DNA of 64,000 nucleotides from contig NW_019091406.1 of the NCBI RefSeq assembly GCF_001949145.1, positions 2,446,655 through 2,510,654 of the forward strand. Direction: 5' to 3'. The notes under the pieces were generated by a model. It made no database searches, had not been told where the DNA came from, and saw nothing but the letters and a program-made list of their open reading frames with translations. Below are positions 25,603 to 38,600 of this stretch, piece after piece (within the stretch, counting starts at the first letter, position 1; every line of letters begins with the position of its first letter). The stretch is from Acanthaster planci. Taxonomy: Eukaryota; Echinodermata; Asteroidea; Valvatida; Acanthasteridae. Made by a program: the position numbers and the translations under genes.

Positions 25603-27547
25603 AGTTCTAAATGTCAACCTTGGTTAGATTAATGAAAAAATATCAAAATGCAGGCAGGGTGCAAAGCATGTGGTGCAGGACCCATTTAAGGGACACGATG
25701 TAAGCTTCAGGTCCAGGCCATTTCCAGGCACATAGGGCTGCGTAAGAGGTACAGGCAGATTCTGTTTTGTAAATATGGGAAGCAATTTCATTTTGAACAC
25801 TTATAAACACAGATGGGATTTTTGGTATGAAAAGACATATTCGAGTTTAAGGTAATCTGATTCCAAAGTTTAAACTTGGCAGCCAAATTTTAAGGCTTGG
25901 CCACTACTGAGCGAGATGAGCAAAACTGACAGATCCATATTTTTTTCAACTGATGTTAAATGTAATGCTGTACATCTTTACAAATTCTGAGGTAAATGTT
26001 ATGAAACAAAGCTCAGCATTTCATCAACACGAAAATCCACCTTTTCAATGCTTTTGCTTCCAAGAGACTTCCAAGTGACAAAATGAGTAACAACATCTCT
26101 ACTCAGACCTACATGTATGGTTCTGCATGTACATGTACATGGCCATGTGATTCATTTCAATTTACATACATGTACATGTACTATACAATTCTACAATTTT
26201 ATGCAAACTTTCTTCATACATGTTGCTGGTATGGACTTGATTGGAATGCCAGGGTCCTGTGGTGTACCACAATCTAGGTCAAGTCAAATTACATGTACAC
26301 ATGTAGGCTGCGGATTCATCGGGACAACCATGCACATGTATGCAAATATACAATGTATATACTGTATACATGTAGACTGGCAGATGAACATGCTGTACAT
26401 GTACATGTTGACCAGATTAGCTATCTAATGAACTTGCCTCAAAGCATGAGATTCCCATTTTGAGTGTCATTTATCCTACTGTTTAGATTATTTTTACAAA
26501 TGCTCTCTCCTTTTTTAGAAACAAAGTGCTATGAGTGATGACACCAGCACGTACATGTATTTAAAACGGTTATTCATCCACAGGTTTGAAACAATGAAGG
26601 AGGATTATTTTTTCTTTTCTATTTTTTTCCAGATGGACTTTCTTATTTCATTTAAAAATACTTTTGTGTCAATGTCTGGACAATCGTGCCACAATCCTTA
26701 AGTTCATATTTTGAATAAATGTACAGCAACAAATTTTCTATGAAGCAAACAAAACGCTTTAATGCTAAATCTAAAATAAGGCAGCTGATGATAACAAACG
26801 TATATTTGAGACTGGGCAGTGTAGCGATTTTCCTCAAAAAACAAATACACTTGAAGCTTTTCAACTAAGAAATCTAGCACTACATAACAAAAGTCAAGGG
26901 CAACATTGGAGTGCGTCACATGAGCTACAATCGAAATGGTACTGCCAACTATCTTTATGTGTCAAACACATCATATTCACTTAGTTTAGAGTGTCATGTA
27001 CAAAGCTGTTAATTAGGCCTAGCATGCTTGCCATATACATGTAACATGCAGGTCTAGGATGTAGGGCCAACACATGTACTGTATGTCTCATTGTAGAGTA
27101 TAAGAAAGAGTTCCACATACGGACAAAACTGATTTTCCCTTAAAATGTTACAACAGCCTCAAAAAAGTGATAACATGTCCTAAACAGTGAACTTTAGGTG
27201 AGAAAATTCCAAACCATTTAGGCCTACTTAGAATTTAGAAAACACTTGGGCCTCAGCAAGTTAGGTTTTTTCAGACAAATCTCGTGGGTTTGTGCACAGC
27301 AGCATCAAGTATTGTCCGTATATGGAATGCTTTCCCAGTTTTCTACACATCCTTTGGGCCCACAATGTAAGCAACTTCAAAGACGTATTAATTTACATTA
27401 AAATCAAACCAAATGAACTTCACCAAATGAACTTCTTATCAAAGAAGAACTACCTGCCGGAACTGTGGCTATTTATAAACACACACAGCATCGAAACAAC
27501 AATAATGTTTTGCAACTGGAGAAATCATGAACCTTCAACAAATTTAC

Positions 27548-27715
27548 CTTGTCACTGGTAGACCTTATGAGTCTCTGCCGCCTAATCACCCCTCTCTTTT
27601 CTGGCGGTAGAAATTGGATTTGATTGGGCTGCAATGCCGCATGCTGGGGTGGGGAAAAACCGACAAAAACAACGCTGGCATCTGCAGTCTGTCCGTCCAA
27701 TTTCTGTCGCCATAT
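27548..27715 (-). other. candidate non-coding first exon/promoter of the IKZF-like gene
   Basis: A relatively GC-rich patch on the minus strand ends at a good donor, GTGACAAG|GTAAAT (last exon base 27548). It contains a YY1-like AAATATGGCGACA word typical of housekeeping-type start regions. The frame from that ATG closes before the donor, so any exon here would be untranslated. Linkage to the zinc-finger gene is inferred only from strand and position. Confidence 0.25.
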
Positions 27716-28604
27716 TTTCGTTCAGTGCAGATCACCGAAATGTCAAAAGGCAAACCTCTGCTGTGTTTTTGGGTCAGTAAATGGCGCCCTCAACCATTCA
27801 TTCAGCAGGAAAATAATAATTTTTGCCACAATAATTTTTGAACCCTTGTGAATTTGGCCAGGGATGATACACGCTTGGCCCTTAGAAAAAGGTACTGGGC
27901 TCCTGGCACACAAAAGATGCACTCAGCATCCATCACGTGTTTTTTTCTATGAGGTACTTGGTTTAGAGAAATGTTGTAAATTTTGCTGAGAATGGAAAAC
28001 AAACGCTACGAAACTGTAGTCCTTATCAAATACGCAGTCCTAAGTGCACGTGTATTACACAGGAGATACACGCCCTCTCACCAAGTTTTCGAATTTACGG
28101 CAGAGCAATATATTAGGATTTTGGTTACCCTCATCTCATTTGCTGGCATGGATTTTTATTTACGCTACGTAGGAGAGTAGCAAGCTAAAGAAAAAGAAAA
28201 TGACACAAACTAAGTTTTTGTTATAGAATACAACTTTCATCAAATGTAACAGAATCGTCATCACGTCACGGTGGGTGCGATGAGACCTTTCAAGAATTGG
28301 TTTTTTTTTTTCAGAAGTACATCGATTTCACCAAAAATAGGAAGTGGAGAAGACGTATGATATTTCACTAGGGCTTGTCTAAGGTCAAATGTTTAGAATC
28401 GGGAGAATTTTTTTTTTTGGAAAAGCACGTTTTTGGCTTTTCGGCGTCAAAACTTCAAGTTTGCATGACTTTGCATACAGCAGAACACACACTGAGATTA
28501 TTCCTGGCGGGATACGCTCAGAAAGCATACAACGAATCACTCAGATGTCCATGTTTCCAGGCTAAACAAAGTCACGTGGATAGGGGGTCTAAGCTGAAGT
28601 TGAC

Positions 28605-28970
28605 AATAAGCCACTGCGAGTTAAATTTTAATAAAATCTGGTACACTGAGTATATCTGATTGCACATAAACATAACAATTTGAATTCCCCAGACTAAAGA
28701 CACTGTTGCTATACCTCGTGACTCGGGGCAAGCTTTTGCTAAGCGACCACCATCTCTGGAATGGACTGGTTCATATGTGCCCTTCTTTCCCATTGAGAAC
28801 AGTGTATTGCTGCAAGGCGTCTCTTATGTAACTAAGCAAAAGCTTGCCCCGAATCACGAGGCATAGCAACAGTTGTTTTAGTAAGGAGAATTCCAATTGT
28901 TATGTTCACATGAATTTAAAGAACTCAATGTACCAGATTTTATTCAAATTTAACTCGCAAAAGGCTTATT
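28605..28970. mobile_element. 366-bp inverted-repeat (hairpin) element
   Basis: Two arms of about 141 bp (28605-28745 and 28830-28970) are reverse complements with scattered mismatches and small indels, around a spacer of about 84 bp. The outer ends read AATAAGCC...GCGAGTTAAATTT; the inner ends share CGGGGCAAGCTTTTGCT. No coding capacity and no clear target-site duplication. It is a foldback/MITE-like element or a locally formed inverted duplication. Confidence 0.85.
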
Positions 28971-31078
28971 TCCAAAGGATGAAGGCACCAGCCTGAGTAT
29001 CGAAAATGTTTGATTCCTGCATCACCAGAAGTACACTACACAGGTTATTAAGCCCAATCCTGAATACCCCCATCAGGTTGTCGCTAGCTATTCATGTATA
29101 AGAAGTTTAATTGCAACATCTTGCTGACATCATAATGAATGCAACTTGAAACGAGCTGCCAAGTCGAGTATAAACGTGTGGAAAACGTTTATTGTTACTA
29201 CACAATTCAGGCTCGGTGGAATTCATCCTTAATGAAAAAATCCAAACAAACCACTCTGTAGAAAGAAAAAATATAGTCAGTCCTACAATGAAACTGAACA
29301 AATGCGACGATCGTACTTGAGTAACGGTCATAAAGCCTCAATGACTTCACAATTAATTCTCTTATTAGATAACATGCAGTTAAAAGAAATTACCAAAAAT
29401 ACGAAATTAACATTCATACAAGAACTAAAATCTAAAGGTGGTGCAAGTAAAAGGATCATTGGCTACAAACGTCAAAAAACAGTATCTTTTTACAGAGACG
29501 AAACAAGTATTGAATCGTTCACTTTTATAGCTATTAAAAACCATTTTTTTATCTTACTTTCTATACTGTATGATGATGTAAATTCTAGTGGCATCCTATT
29601 CTTATCGTGCTGAATTTGATTGTATACGTTGGATATTAAATCCTCAAAATTTATACTTAGATCCCTCACACACCTCGTCCGACACTCAGTTAAAACTTCC
29701 CCAAACCAATTAGGTCATATAAAACAAGTAGTTTTGGGGACAGACTTTGTCGTAATTCTGTATTAGTCTACAGAATCTGTTGAGAAACAAATTTTTTGTG
29801 AAAACAGAAATGTCATAAAGCCGCTTGAGATGCATTGCGGACTACGATGAACATGTATAAACTTCAATGGTGCGAAGCTATAGTGGTTAAAAATCAGGGG
29901 TTTTTTTAGCCTCTTCTCCCTTTTCAATGAAAATTGTGAGGGGCAAAATTAATTTGAAACTTGAACACGGTAAGTCACTAACTTCAGTCTTTAAAAGGCT
30001 GATAATGTAAAGCTGATGGCCTACTTTATTACTGTTTTTCAATTCTCCACAAAATTATTTTTATCAAAATCTTGTAAACATGCTAAGATGTAAATTTGGA
30101 TACAAAACCATAACGCCTACTTCGAGCAGGTGGCCCTGAATTGACATACCTCCTCACAAATTTGTTTTAGACTGGTTATGTTGAAGTCTGAACTCTTAGA
30201 TAACAGGTTACTGAAGGCAAATAAGGATGTGTCCAAAATGAAGTGGCTGCGCCTGATGAAACACGCACGTCTGTGGGAGGTTGGAGAGTAGCTGCAGCTG
30301 CACCTCTAACATTTGGTCAGTCCGGCCGGATTTGCGGATGAGTGGAAAGCTCGGCAAAAACAGCCCAGTCATTTTAAAAGAAACCTGCTGAAATGTTACG
30401 TCGACGTTTCGTTTAGTTTGCTCCGACTGGACTTCATTAGGATAGCGACCTCTTACGACGGACACTGAGTCAGGACTAACGTATACAGGATAAACAATTC
30501 AAGTTGCCTTGCTGTTTCATGGTTGAGTTCATTACCGATCTTGCGGGTAAGACTTTGTCAGAGTAGCTGGTGCCAAAATTTCGTTCAATCATATGGAGTT
30601 GACAGCTATTCCTGGAACGGTCGTGTAATGTACTAGCCTTACACTACATTTATTTACATATTTGTTTTAATCCTACATTACACAAAGAATTACACAACTG
30701 AACTTGGATAAAAAAAATACGGAAATCGTATATAAAAGGGACACAACCAACTTTGTTTTAGTTTTTTTTTGTGTTTCAAATAATACTATCTTACTATGAG
30801 GAGTTAAACTAAGAAGCAGATTCTCCCCAAACCCTATATACACTAGATTTTTCTCACTGAAAACAGCAAGTGCTCATTTAGCCGCGGCGATATTTCTCTG
30901 GCGAGATAGCAATTTGTCAAAAAAAAAGGTTGTGGCGTTTTTACGCCACCGTAATAAATGGTCAGTGTTGCAGTCTTTTATAGTTGTCGAATAAATGACG
31001 TCAAATAACCAGGTATAAATAACCAAGTACCGTGGCAACACGTGACCGCCTAAAATGTGTTAGTCATATATCATGTAC

Positions 31079-31084
31079 TTTATT
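31079..31084 (-). promoter_or_regulatory. AATAAA polyadenylation signal overlapping the polyglobin stop codon
   Basis: Minus-strand GGAATAAAG contains both the TAA stop (31082-31080) and a perfect AATAAA. No AATAAA was seen on the coding strand within the four inter-domain introns, which supports one 3' end for the whole locus. A downstream signal could still be used. Confidence 0.5.
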
Positions 31085-32649
31085 CCATAGTTGTGTTCAT
31101 GATACCAGCTAGCACCTTCCAAGTGTTACCCCAAGCCTCTTGGACATCCGAAGTAAACGCCTTGGGTGGCAGACCGTTTCTCGCAGAGTACATGAAGGCT
31201 TCCATTAATGGCTGCACCGAATAGAGAGAAAAAATATTATTGCCGATGACAGCAATTGATAAAATAATTCCATAAAGGGAACAAAATGAACGTGATTTTT
31301 TTTTCATTTTTGCAATGGACGGCTTGCCCCTTGACACACAAAAGTTAAGTGTTGTGATGCGACATAAGGCAATCACTTTACATCTTGCGAGAATTTTTGT
31401 TTAATTAAAACAAAAATTCAAAAATTTGCCAGTTTGCGCCTACGATTTGCTCGACGGCTGGTTATCGTACAAAATCAACAGACACACACAAACGAGGGAA
31501 ATCCATGCGCGCACAAAAAGAATCAAAATCTGCAACTGTTTATGCTCATGCTGGGCGCTTGGTTAGGTCGACATCGCTATTTCACCCATTGTTTCCATTT
31601 TTCTTCATTCATGAATATATAGATACTTTCCGGTGTGAACGTGAGGTGTGGTTAGATTTAGCCATGTTACGAGGGTGTCTATACGGATAAACATGACCAT
31701 CAAGCTTTGGGATAATTTTTACCACCACTCTGAGCTTATTTTTTAAGACTTTTGGTGAGGGCTTTTACTATGTTTATGTACTTTAATTAGGGCTGGTTAA
31801 ATTTAATTTTTGTTTTGGCTTAGTTTTGTTCCTTATTTGTTCCTTGTTTGTCCGCCTGTTACTAATAAACGAGTAATACAGTGCATGATGGGGTTCCAGG
31901 CTAATTGCTAGCCAGTTTGGCGTTTTGTCAGTACCTTGAAGTGTCCAGGTTTGGCGCCGTAGATCTTGTGCCGCGCCCCAAGGTCCTTCAATACGGGCAC
32001 AATCTTGCCTAGGTCATCCAGACCGGCGACTACCGAGCCAATTGTCTCCATCACCCCCTTCCCGTGGGCTCGCAGGTCCGGGTTGCGCTTCAGCATCTGG
32101 AGAGGTACAGAGGACTTTCCGAAGGGAAAGAGCTCCCTAATAGATGGGTTCTTATCGAGGAGCCTTTAACATCGAGAGGAAAGACAATTCAACTGTGATT
32201 ATTTAAATCGAATGTAAATCGAACAAAGCAATCAAAACTGAACAAAAGCATCGATGGTACTCTCTAAGAATTATTCAGTACGGTAATCGAAAAACATTTC
32301 TGCACAGGATACAGCTTATTAAGTTCACAACGTAGTTTAGTGCCATTTATTAAATAACCGCTGCCATGGAAATCTCATAATTTATTATCATCTTAGCTTT
32401 TAAAATCGTTTGTTATCATGTACATTTCACCTTTAGGCGAATAAATTGAAAAAAAAAACAAAGTTCGCTGATGATGGTGCTTGATTGGTTTGAATCAAAA
32501 GGGATATTCGTCGATCACCGACAAACCTTGCAAAAATAGCCGCACCCAAGTTGACAGAGTCCTTCTGCATGATCTTCCAGCTGGTCTGGACCAGCTCCTT
32601 CTCTCTTGAAGAAATCGGCCCGTCGCCCACATTTCCGTTCTCATCCATA
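31080..32649 (-). CDS. polyglobin domain 5 (exons 13-15, stop)
   Basis: Exons 32649-32527, 32163-31935 and 31211-31080. The domain opens after GTGCAG with T plus ATGGATGAG; the upstream domain ends CG, so the joining codon is CGT. The E region is RAHGKGVMETIG (E7 His) and the F region LGARHKIYGAKPGHFK (F8 His), with Phe at B10 in IFARLL. The domain ends GIMNTTME before TAA. Because an ATG immediately follows the acceptor, an independent single-domain product from an internal promoter cannot be excluded, but the phase-2 acceptor supports splicing. Confidence 0.85.
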
Positions 32650-35600
32650 CTGCACGAATGATCATTGAGGCAACTGAGAATGACTCAAGCTCGCAACAAG
32701 CTCCTTCCTTATCACGATGGAGAAATCATCGTAGTACTTATAACCCTTAAAGCGGTTGAAGTAGTGCAATTTCAACAATGGGCTCCCTGATCTATAATTC
32801 CCGTTTTGAAGTCTACTAATTCACATTTTGACAGGAATTACAAATGGCCACTAAGTAACCAACCCCATTTTTCGAGGATTCTTGGCTTCCGATTTAAACT
32901 CATTGAGTTCCCATCCCCTGTGTACATCATCTTAATCCCATTTTGAAAAAAGTCTACAGTGTAATTACCGCATAGCTCCGGTCATCACTACATCTACCAC
33001 CTTCAAGACGTTCCTCCAAGCTTCCTGCACCTCCGAGGTGAACACCTTAGGCGACAAACCGTTCTTCAAAGAATACATGAACGCCTCGACCACAGCCTGC
33101 GAAAATTACCAGGAAACAAATACTGAACAACTTGAAACTCGTGTATAGCCGGGCAGGCTGAAGGGGTTGAACTTAAATAATGATAGCAACCGAAATAGTA
33201 TCACGATAGGCCTATATTTTCCTCGTATGGATATCGTCACACTGAACACTCATTTGGAATAATATTATATAAAGTTGTAATCTAGTGAATCTCAAATTAA
33301 GGCAAGCTCAGTCCCCATGCAGTAACGTTGGGACGGGGTATAGACAGTGACATTCAGCTCAAAGGACTTGTGAATGGAATTCTTGATCAGCTGCGGTTAT
33401 TATCTGTCTTTTCATCCGCGTCAACTGCTCAACCGGATCTCATAATTGCACTTCGAATAATGATAATAAAAAAAAGACTATATGGGAACATGCATCGTGT
33501 TATTCTTACTGGGAAGTGCTCCGGTTTCGCCCCATACATCTTGTGTCGGGCTCCAAGGTCCTCAATGACAGGAAAAATCTTCTCCAAGTCATCCAGACCG
33601 GTCACCACCGTGCCAATCGTCTCCATAACCCCTTTCCCGTGGGCTCGCAGGTCCGGGTTCTGTTGCAGTTTGGCCGGTGGTAGGTTGAGCTTGCCGAAGG
33701 TGAAGAGCTTCTGCACGCCTGGGTTCTTCTCAAGAAGCCTGAACAAAAAAGATCAAGAGATGCAAATAGACGACCCCTAAGAGCAGCGGAGAATTTCAAA
33801 AGCATAAAATCAAACCATAAGAGATCGCGAGTGGATTTTGATTCCACTCCATCACACATCAGAGCTATTCTTGTTCCAAATCATTACGCAGTCCCAAGCT
33901 GTTTTTGGATAAGAGAATTAATACCAACCTTGCAAACATAACGGCGCCAAAGTTGACAATATCCTTTTGAACGAGCTTCCAACTTCCTTGGACAAGCTTC
34001 TGGTCTCTTTGAGATACGAATTTCTTATCTGAGACGCCATCCTTGTCGCTTCTGAAAAGGACAGTTTGAAAAAGAAGAATAATAGAAGCGAAATTATGGG
34101 GCTCGAGCCGTATTACCGTTGCAACTAAAGCGCTTTTCAAATTATCCCAAAAAGTTCCCGTATTCTTTTCAAAGCGCCAGATTACACATATAGTTGGAAC
34201 CTATCCATCAACAATGCGCTAAAGGTTATACTTCAATTACGTCACGTTAACCAACTGAGTATGCCTCAACTCGTCCACAAATTCGAAATAACCCCAGAAA
34301 AAAATTATTGTGCAGTGAATGAAAAACCTATTATTCACAGATGTCCAGTGCAGATTGAGGTACTGATTTGAGGCATGGTTATAATTAACCTTGTATCCAT
34401 GGTTATAATTAATCTCGTGTTAGGCAAATTTGTCTAAGTTGACAACTCAGCGAGTCACATTCTCAATACAAAGGAAGAGGTTGAATGTTTACCTCATTGT
34501 GCTGCCCATCGTCGCTTCTACCACCTTCAAAATGTTCCTCCAAGCCTCCTGCACCTCAGAGGTAAAAGCCTTGGGTGATAAACCGTTTTTCATGGAATAC
34601 ATGAACGCCTCAACCACAGCCTGCGGTAGATACAAAAGAAACAGTTAAGACCGGGAACACATCAATACCTTTACGATTTCAGGAAATAGAAAAATTGTTC
34701 TATGATCACAATGGCAAATAGTTATGTGCTAGCAAGAACTTACTTTCGATTTAGTAGCCTATGCATCATCATTTTCTAAGCGTGCCTCAGCTGTGTGTGG
34801 ATTACTTTTCTACGGTTAGGCATAAACGCACACGCATATGGAAGCCTCAAACCAACGGCTTTACGAATTTCACACAGGCGTATTCCTTGTTTCTCCGGCC
34901 ATGGGCATTTCATTCGTACGTGACATTTCTCCAAAGTGACATAACACACGTTGGTGAAACTACTCAGGAAAATACTCACTGGAAAGTGTTCAGGTTTGGC
35001 ACCATAAATCTTATGCCTGGATCCCAGATCTTCCAGCATCGGTACAACTTTATCAATGTCGTCCAGACTGGTAACCAAGCTTCCAATTGTTTCCATGACC
35101 CCCTTGCCATGAGCTCGTAAGTCTGGGTTCTGCCTCAGCTTTTCCGGTGGAAGGTTAAGTTTGCCGAAGGTGAAGAGTTTCTGTACAGACGGATTCTTTT
35201 CCAAAAGCCTTATCGTGGAAACAAAAATATCACCGTTGGAATGTTTGATGTAGATTTTTTTCCAAACACAAATTTTATGTGTCCAAATTAGTTTTGAATA
35301 AAAAAACCTTAACAGGCCTACACTTCACAAATGTCTATAACAGGCTGTTTGACTTGTCACGCCGTCGAGACAAGTGAGTGGAGCTATTTTAACGATGACT
35401 AACCTTGCAAAAAGGACTGCTCCCAAGTTGACTAAGTCTTTCTGTATGATCTTCCAGCTTTCTTGGACCAGTTGCTTGTCTTTCGATGAAACTGGACCTT
35501 CGACACCATCCACAGGACCATTCTCGACACTATCGGTCCTGCTCGATTAGTATCGAAACAATAAAAGAACAGTGATGCCTCAATAGGCCAAAAAAGCTCA

Positions 35601-38600
35601 TTAAACAATAGGCCTACGCAGTAAATACCCAGTACGCACCAAATATTAACGAGCAAGATTATTTTCGCGTGACGTCAGCTTTTAAGCTCTGTCGAAATGA
35701 CAAAGTCCTTCTTTGATCTTATAATAGGTGTCTTTGATTGTGCGTGTACGTTTTCCTCGGGCCTTGGACCTAATCATTACTATTTCAGAAGCAACATTTG
35801 GCAAAATTGGACAGGAATTGTCTGAACTATATACTAATAAAACAATGTAGCTCAGCATAATATGGAGTTGAAAATTACATAACTATAATCACTCAATGAC
35901 TCGACTATCTGTATATTCCTTATTGATTCCTTCTGATATCAGCTGGGACATCATACGCAAAGTACAAATGCACCTTAAATCTGTTTAAATTTTCTGAGTA
36001 TTAATCAACCATTACTGCTAATTATAAGGATACGTCTTAGAGTAACATTTAAAAAAGAAGTACCTGAAACCTCCGGGGGGGGGGTAAACCCTCTAATATC
36101 GACACCGTGAGCACTTCTATATTTCGTATTAAAAGTTTTAACTCTGTGTTCATCTAGAAGACTATAAAAGTTGTCTGGAAAAGTTAGGCAAAAACTGATG
36201 ACATTTTCGGTAACATCTCAGTTCAGTGTCCCGCTTGTATAATTCCTACCTCATAGTGGAACTCATGACTTCTGCAACCACCTGTAAGACATTCTCCCAA
36301 GCTCCCTGTACGTCTGAGTTGAAGACCTTCGGCGGGAGACCATCCTTCAAGGTGAGCATAAACGCTTCAGCAAGAGGCTGGCAAAATTAAATGGGCGAAC
36401 GCCTCCTTTGAAACTGACAGATGCTATAAACAAGCTTCAGAACACACATGCAACCGAGATCTCATTTTCAACTTTGCTTGAATAAACGTAATAGGACAGG
36501 ACTGACGAGACAATGAGACCAGTCAGGAAACCATTCAAAAGCCACATTGTGAACAACAACGGAATGCTTTAGTGATGGTTCCTTTGAATCGTGAAGTCGA
36601 ACTGAAGGTTCTTTTCACGATCTGGTGACGGTCTTGTAAGGCTTTTTGCGATAGTCTTGTGGGGTCTCAGTTCTGCAATAAATTATGTGAAAAGATCTTT
36701 TTTTAGGAAGATACATAACTTTATACGTGTCGGTAACAATACAAGCACCCGTCCGTATGTCTTGCGTTTCCGTTCCGTCTGCGCCGGTAGCGTGTATCGT
36801 CTTTCACTTTCCACAACTTACGCATACAGACAACGCACACTGAAAACACGTCTACGAAAACATGACTTACATTTATCGAAAAGTATGATCGCCTTTGGTT
36901 TAACTTTGTCTAGATATCTTTAAACTGTCTATTGTTACTGAATATTGCAGATATTTAAATTTTTAAAATTCTTTTGCAGGAACCGTAGTAATTTACCTTG
37001 AAGTGTTCGGGTTTGGCACCGTATGCCTTATGTCTCGCTCCCAGGTCCTTCAAGAAGGGCACAAGCTTATCCAGCTCATTCAGTGTGTTCACCGCCGTGC
37101 CAATCGTCTCCATGACCCCCTTGCCATGAGCTCTGAGGTCCGGGTTGTGCTGCAGATTTTCCGGGGATAAGTTGAGCTTGCCAAATGGGAAGAGGTACTT
37201 TATGGCTGGGTTTTTCCCAAGAAGCCTGTTAATGAGACAAGGGTCAGACGATTTCGTTGGTGGTCGATGCTTAAATATAGGGAGAGGAGAAATATGAGAA
37301 ATCTAAAACCTAACTCTGACTAGGACCCTTGCAGATATATTTAAAATGAACCAACAATTCAACAGTAGTTTACGCCATTTTATGTAATGTACAGATACCA
37401 TTGATTATTGGTCTCACCTGACAAAGAGGGCTGCACCCAAGTTGTCCAAGTCTTTCTCGACAGCTTTCCAGCTTCCTTGCACCAGTCGTTTGTCTCTCGG
37501 GGATATTGGTCCTTCGTCGTGGTTCTCAACAAATCCTCGACCAGTTCTGGATAAATTTGGGGGGGGGAAGATTAGTCTTATGACCAACCTGATGCTAAGT
37601 TGATGATGTATGAAGATGTTTGATGACAAATGATTGGAGCTTCTGACAGTTTGCTACATGAATGCATAGATAACCCAAATAGAACCCAAAGTTAGACAAT
37701 GAAACCCATTATTTCCCCGTTTTTTCCATCTAAGGAAAATCCCCTTTTAATATTTGACTGCCTAGAAACAAATCAAAAGCCCAAGAATTATTTTTAAGGT
37801 TTTACAGCATGGTATTTTAATAACCGCTAATTCATAAACAAGATGTTCCAGATGCTTTAAAGTTCCCAATCAGAGAGTTTTTATGTGACGTCGATGCAAC
37901 CAACTGTCACTTTTAATGACGTACGCAGTAGTATTAAGAGGGGTTGGGAAAATATTTTGAGAACCGGCAAAGAGACCCTATAATGCTTCTAGCTGGTACA
38001 TCATCTCGCCTCTCAATGTAAAGTACCTCATTGTCTCGCTCATTATTTCGATAACCGCCTTCCAAAAGTTTTTCCACGCCCCCTGTACCTCTGAGGTAAA
38101 CACTTTGGGTGGGAGACCGTTCCTCATAGAAAACATGAAAGCCTCTTCGAGGGGCTGGAAATAAACAGTGTGCAGAATAGGTTTAGAAAATCCATCCCAA
38201 ACTGACGTGCAAACTCATGAATCCTGAAAAACTAAATTAATGCACAGATTGTGTTTTCCTGTCTCCTTCTTCACAAGTGTGACGAAACCATGACGTTGTA
38301 TAATGCTTTCGAGCAGTTTTTAGTTAAGGTTGTTGTTGTTTCCAGGACTACCGAGGTTCCTAATCGTGTAAGGAATGGGCTTGAAATTAAACTCTGTCCT
38401 CGATGAATTCGTTACAAGAAACTAAGTCAAACGGATGTTCTAAGAAAACGGGAAAATATTGCTGTAGAATATTTATGCATGCATCGTGCAGGCAAACGCT
38501 AAGATGGTTGATGACACTAAGCGGTCATGTCATCAGGAGCTGCTTCGAGATTCAGCGTTCCTGACGAAATAAGAAAATTCAACAGCGTAACTTGCCACGA

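Larger units (their letters stand above)
25603..31078. other. non-coding stretch between the IKZF-like and polyglobin genes
   Basis: No protein-coding exon was recognised apart from a candidate untranslated first exon near 27.6 kb. An inverted-repeat element at 28605-28970 is listed separately. A perfect CRE-type octamer TGACGTCA occurs at about 30996. The part nearest 31078 is the 3' flank of the polyglobin gene. Confidence 0.5.
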
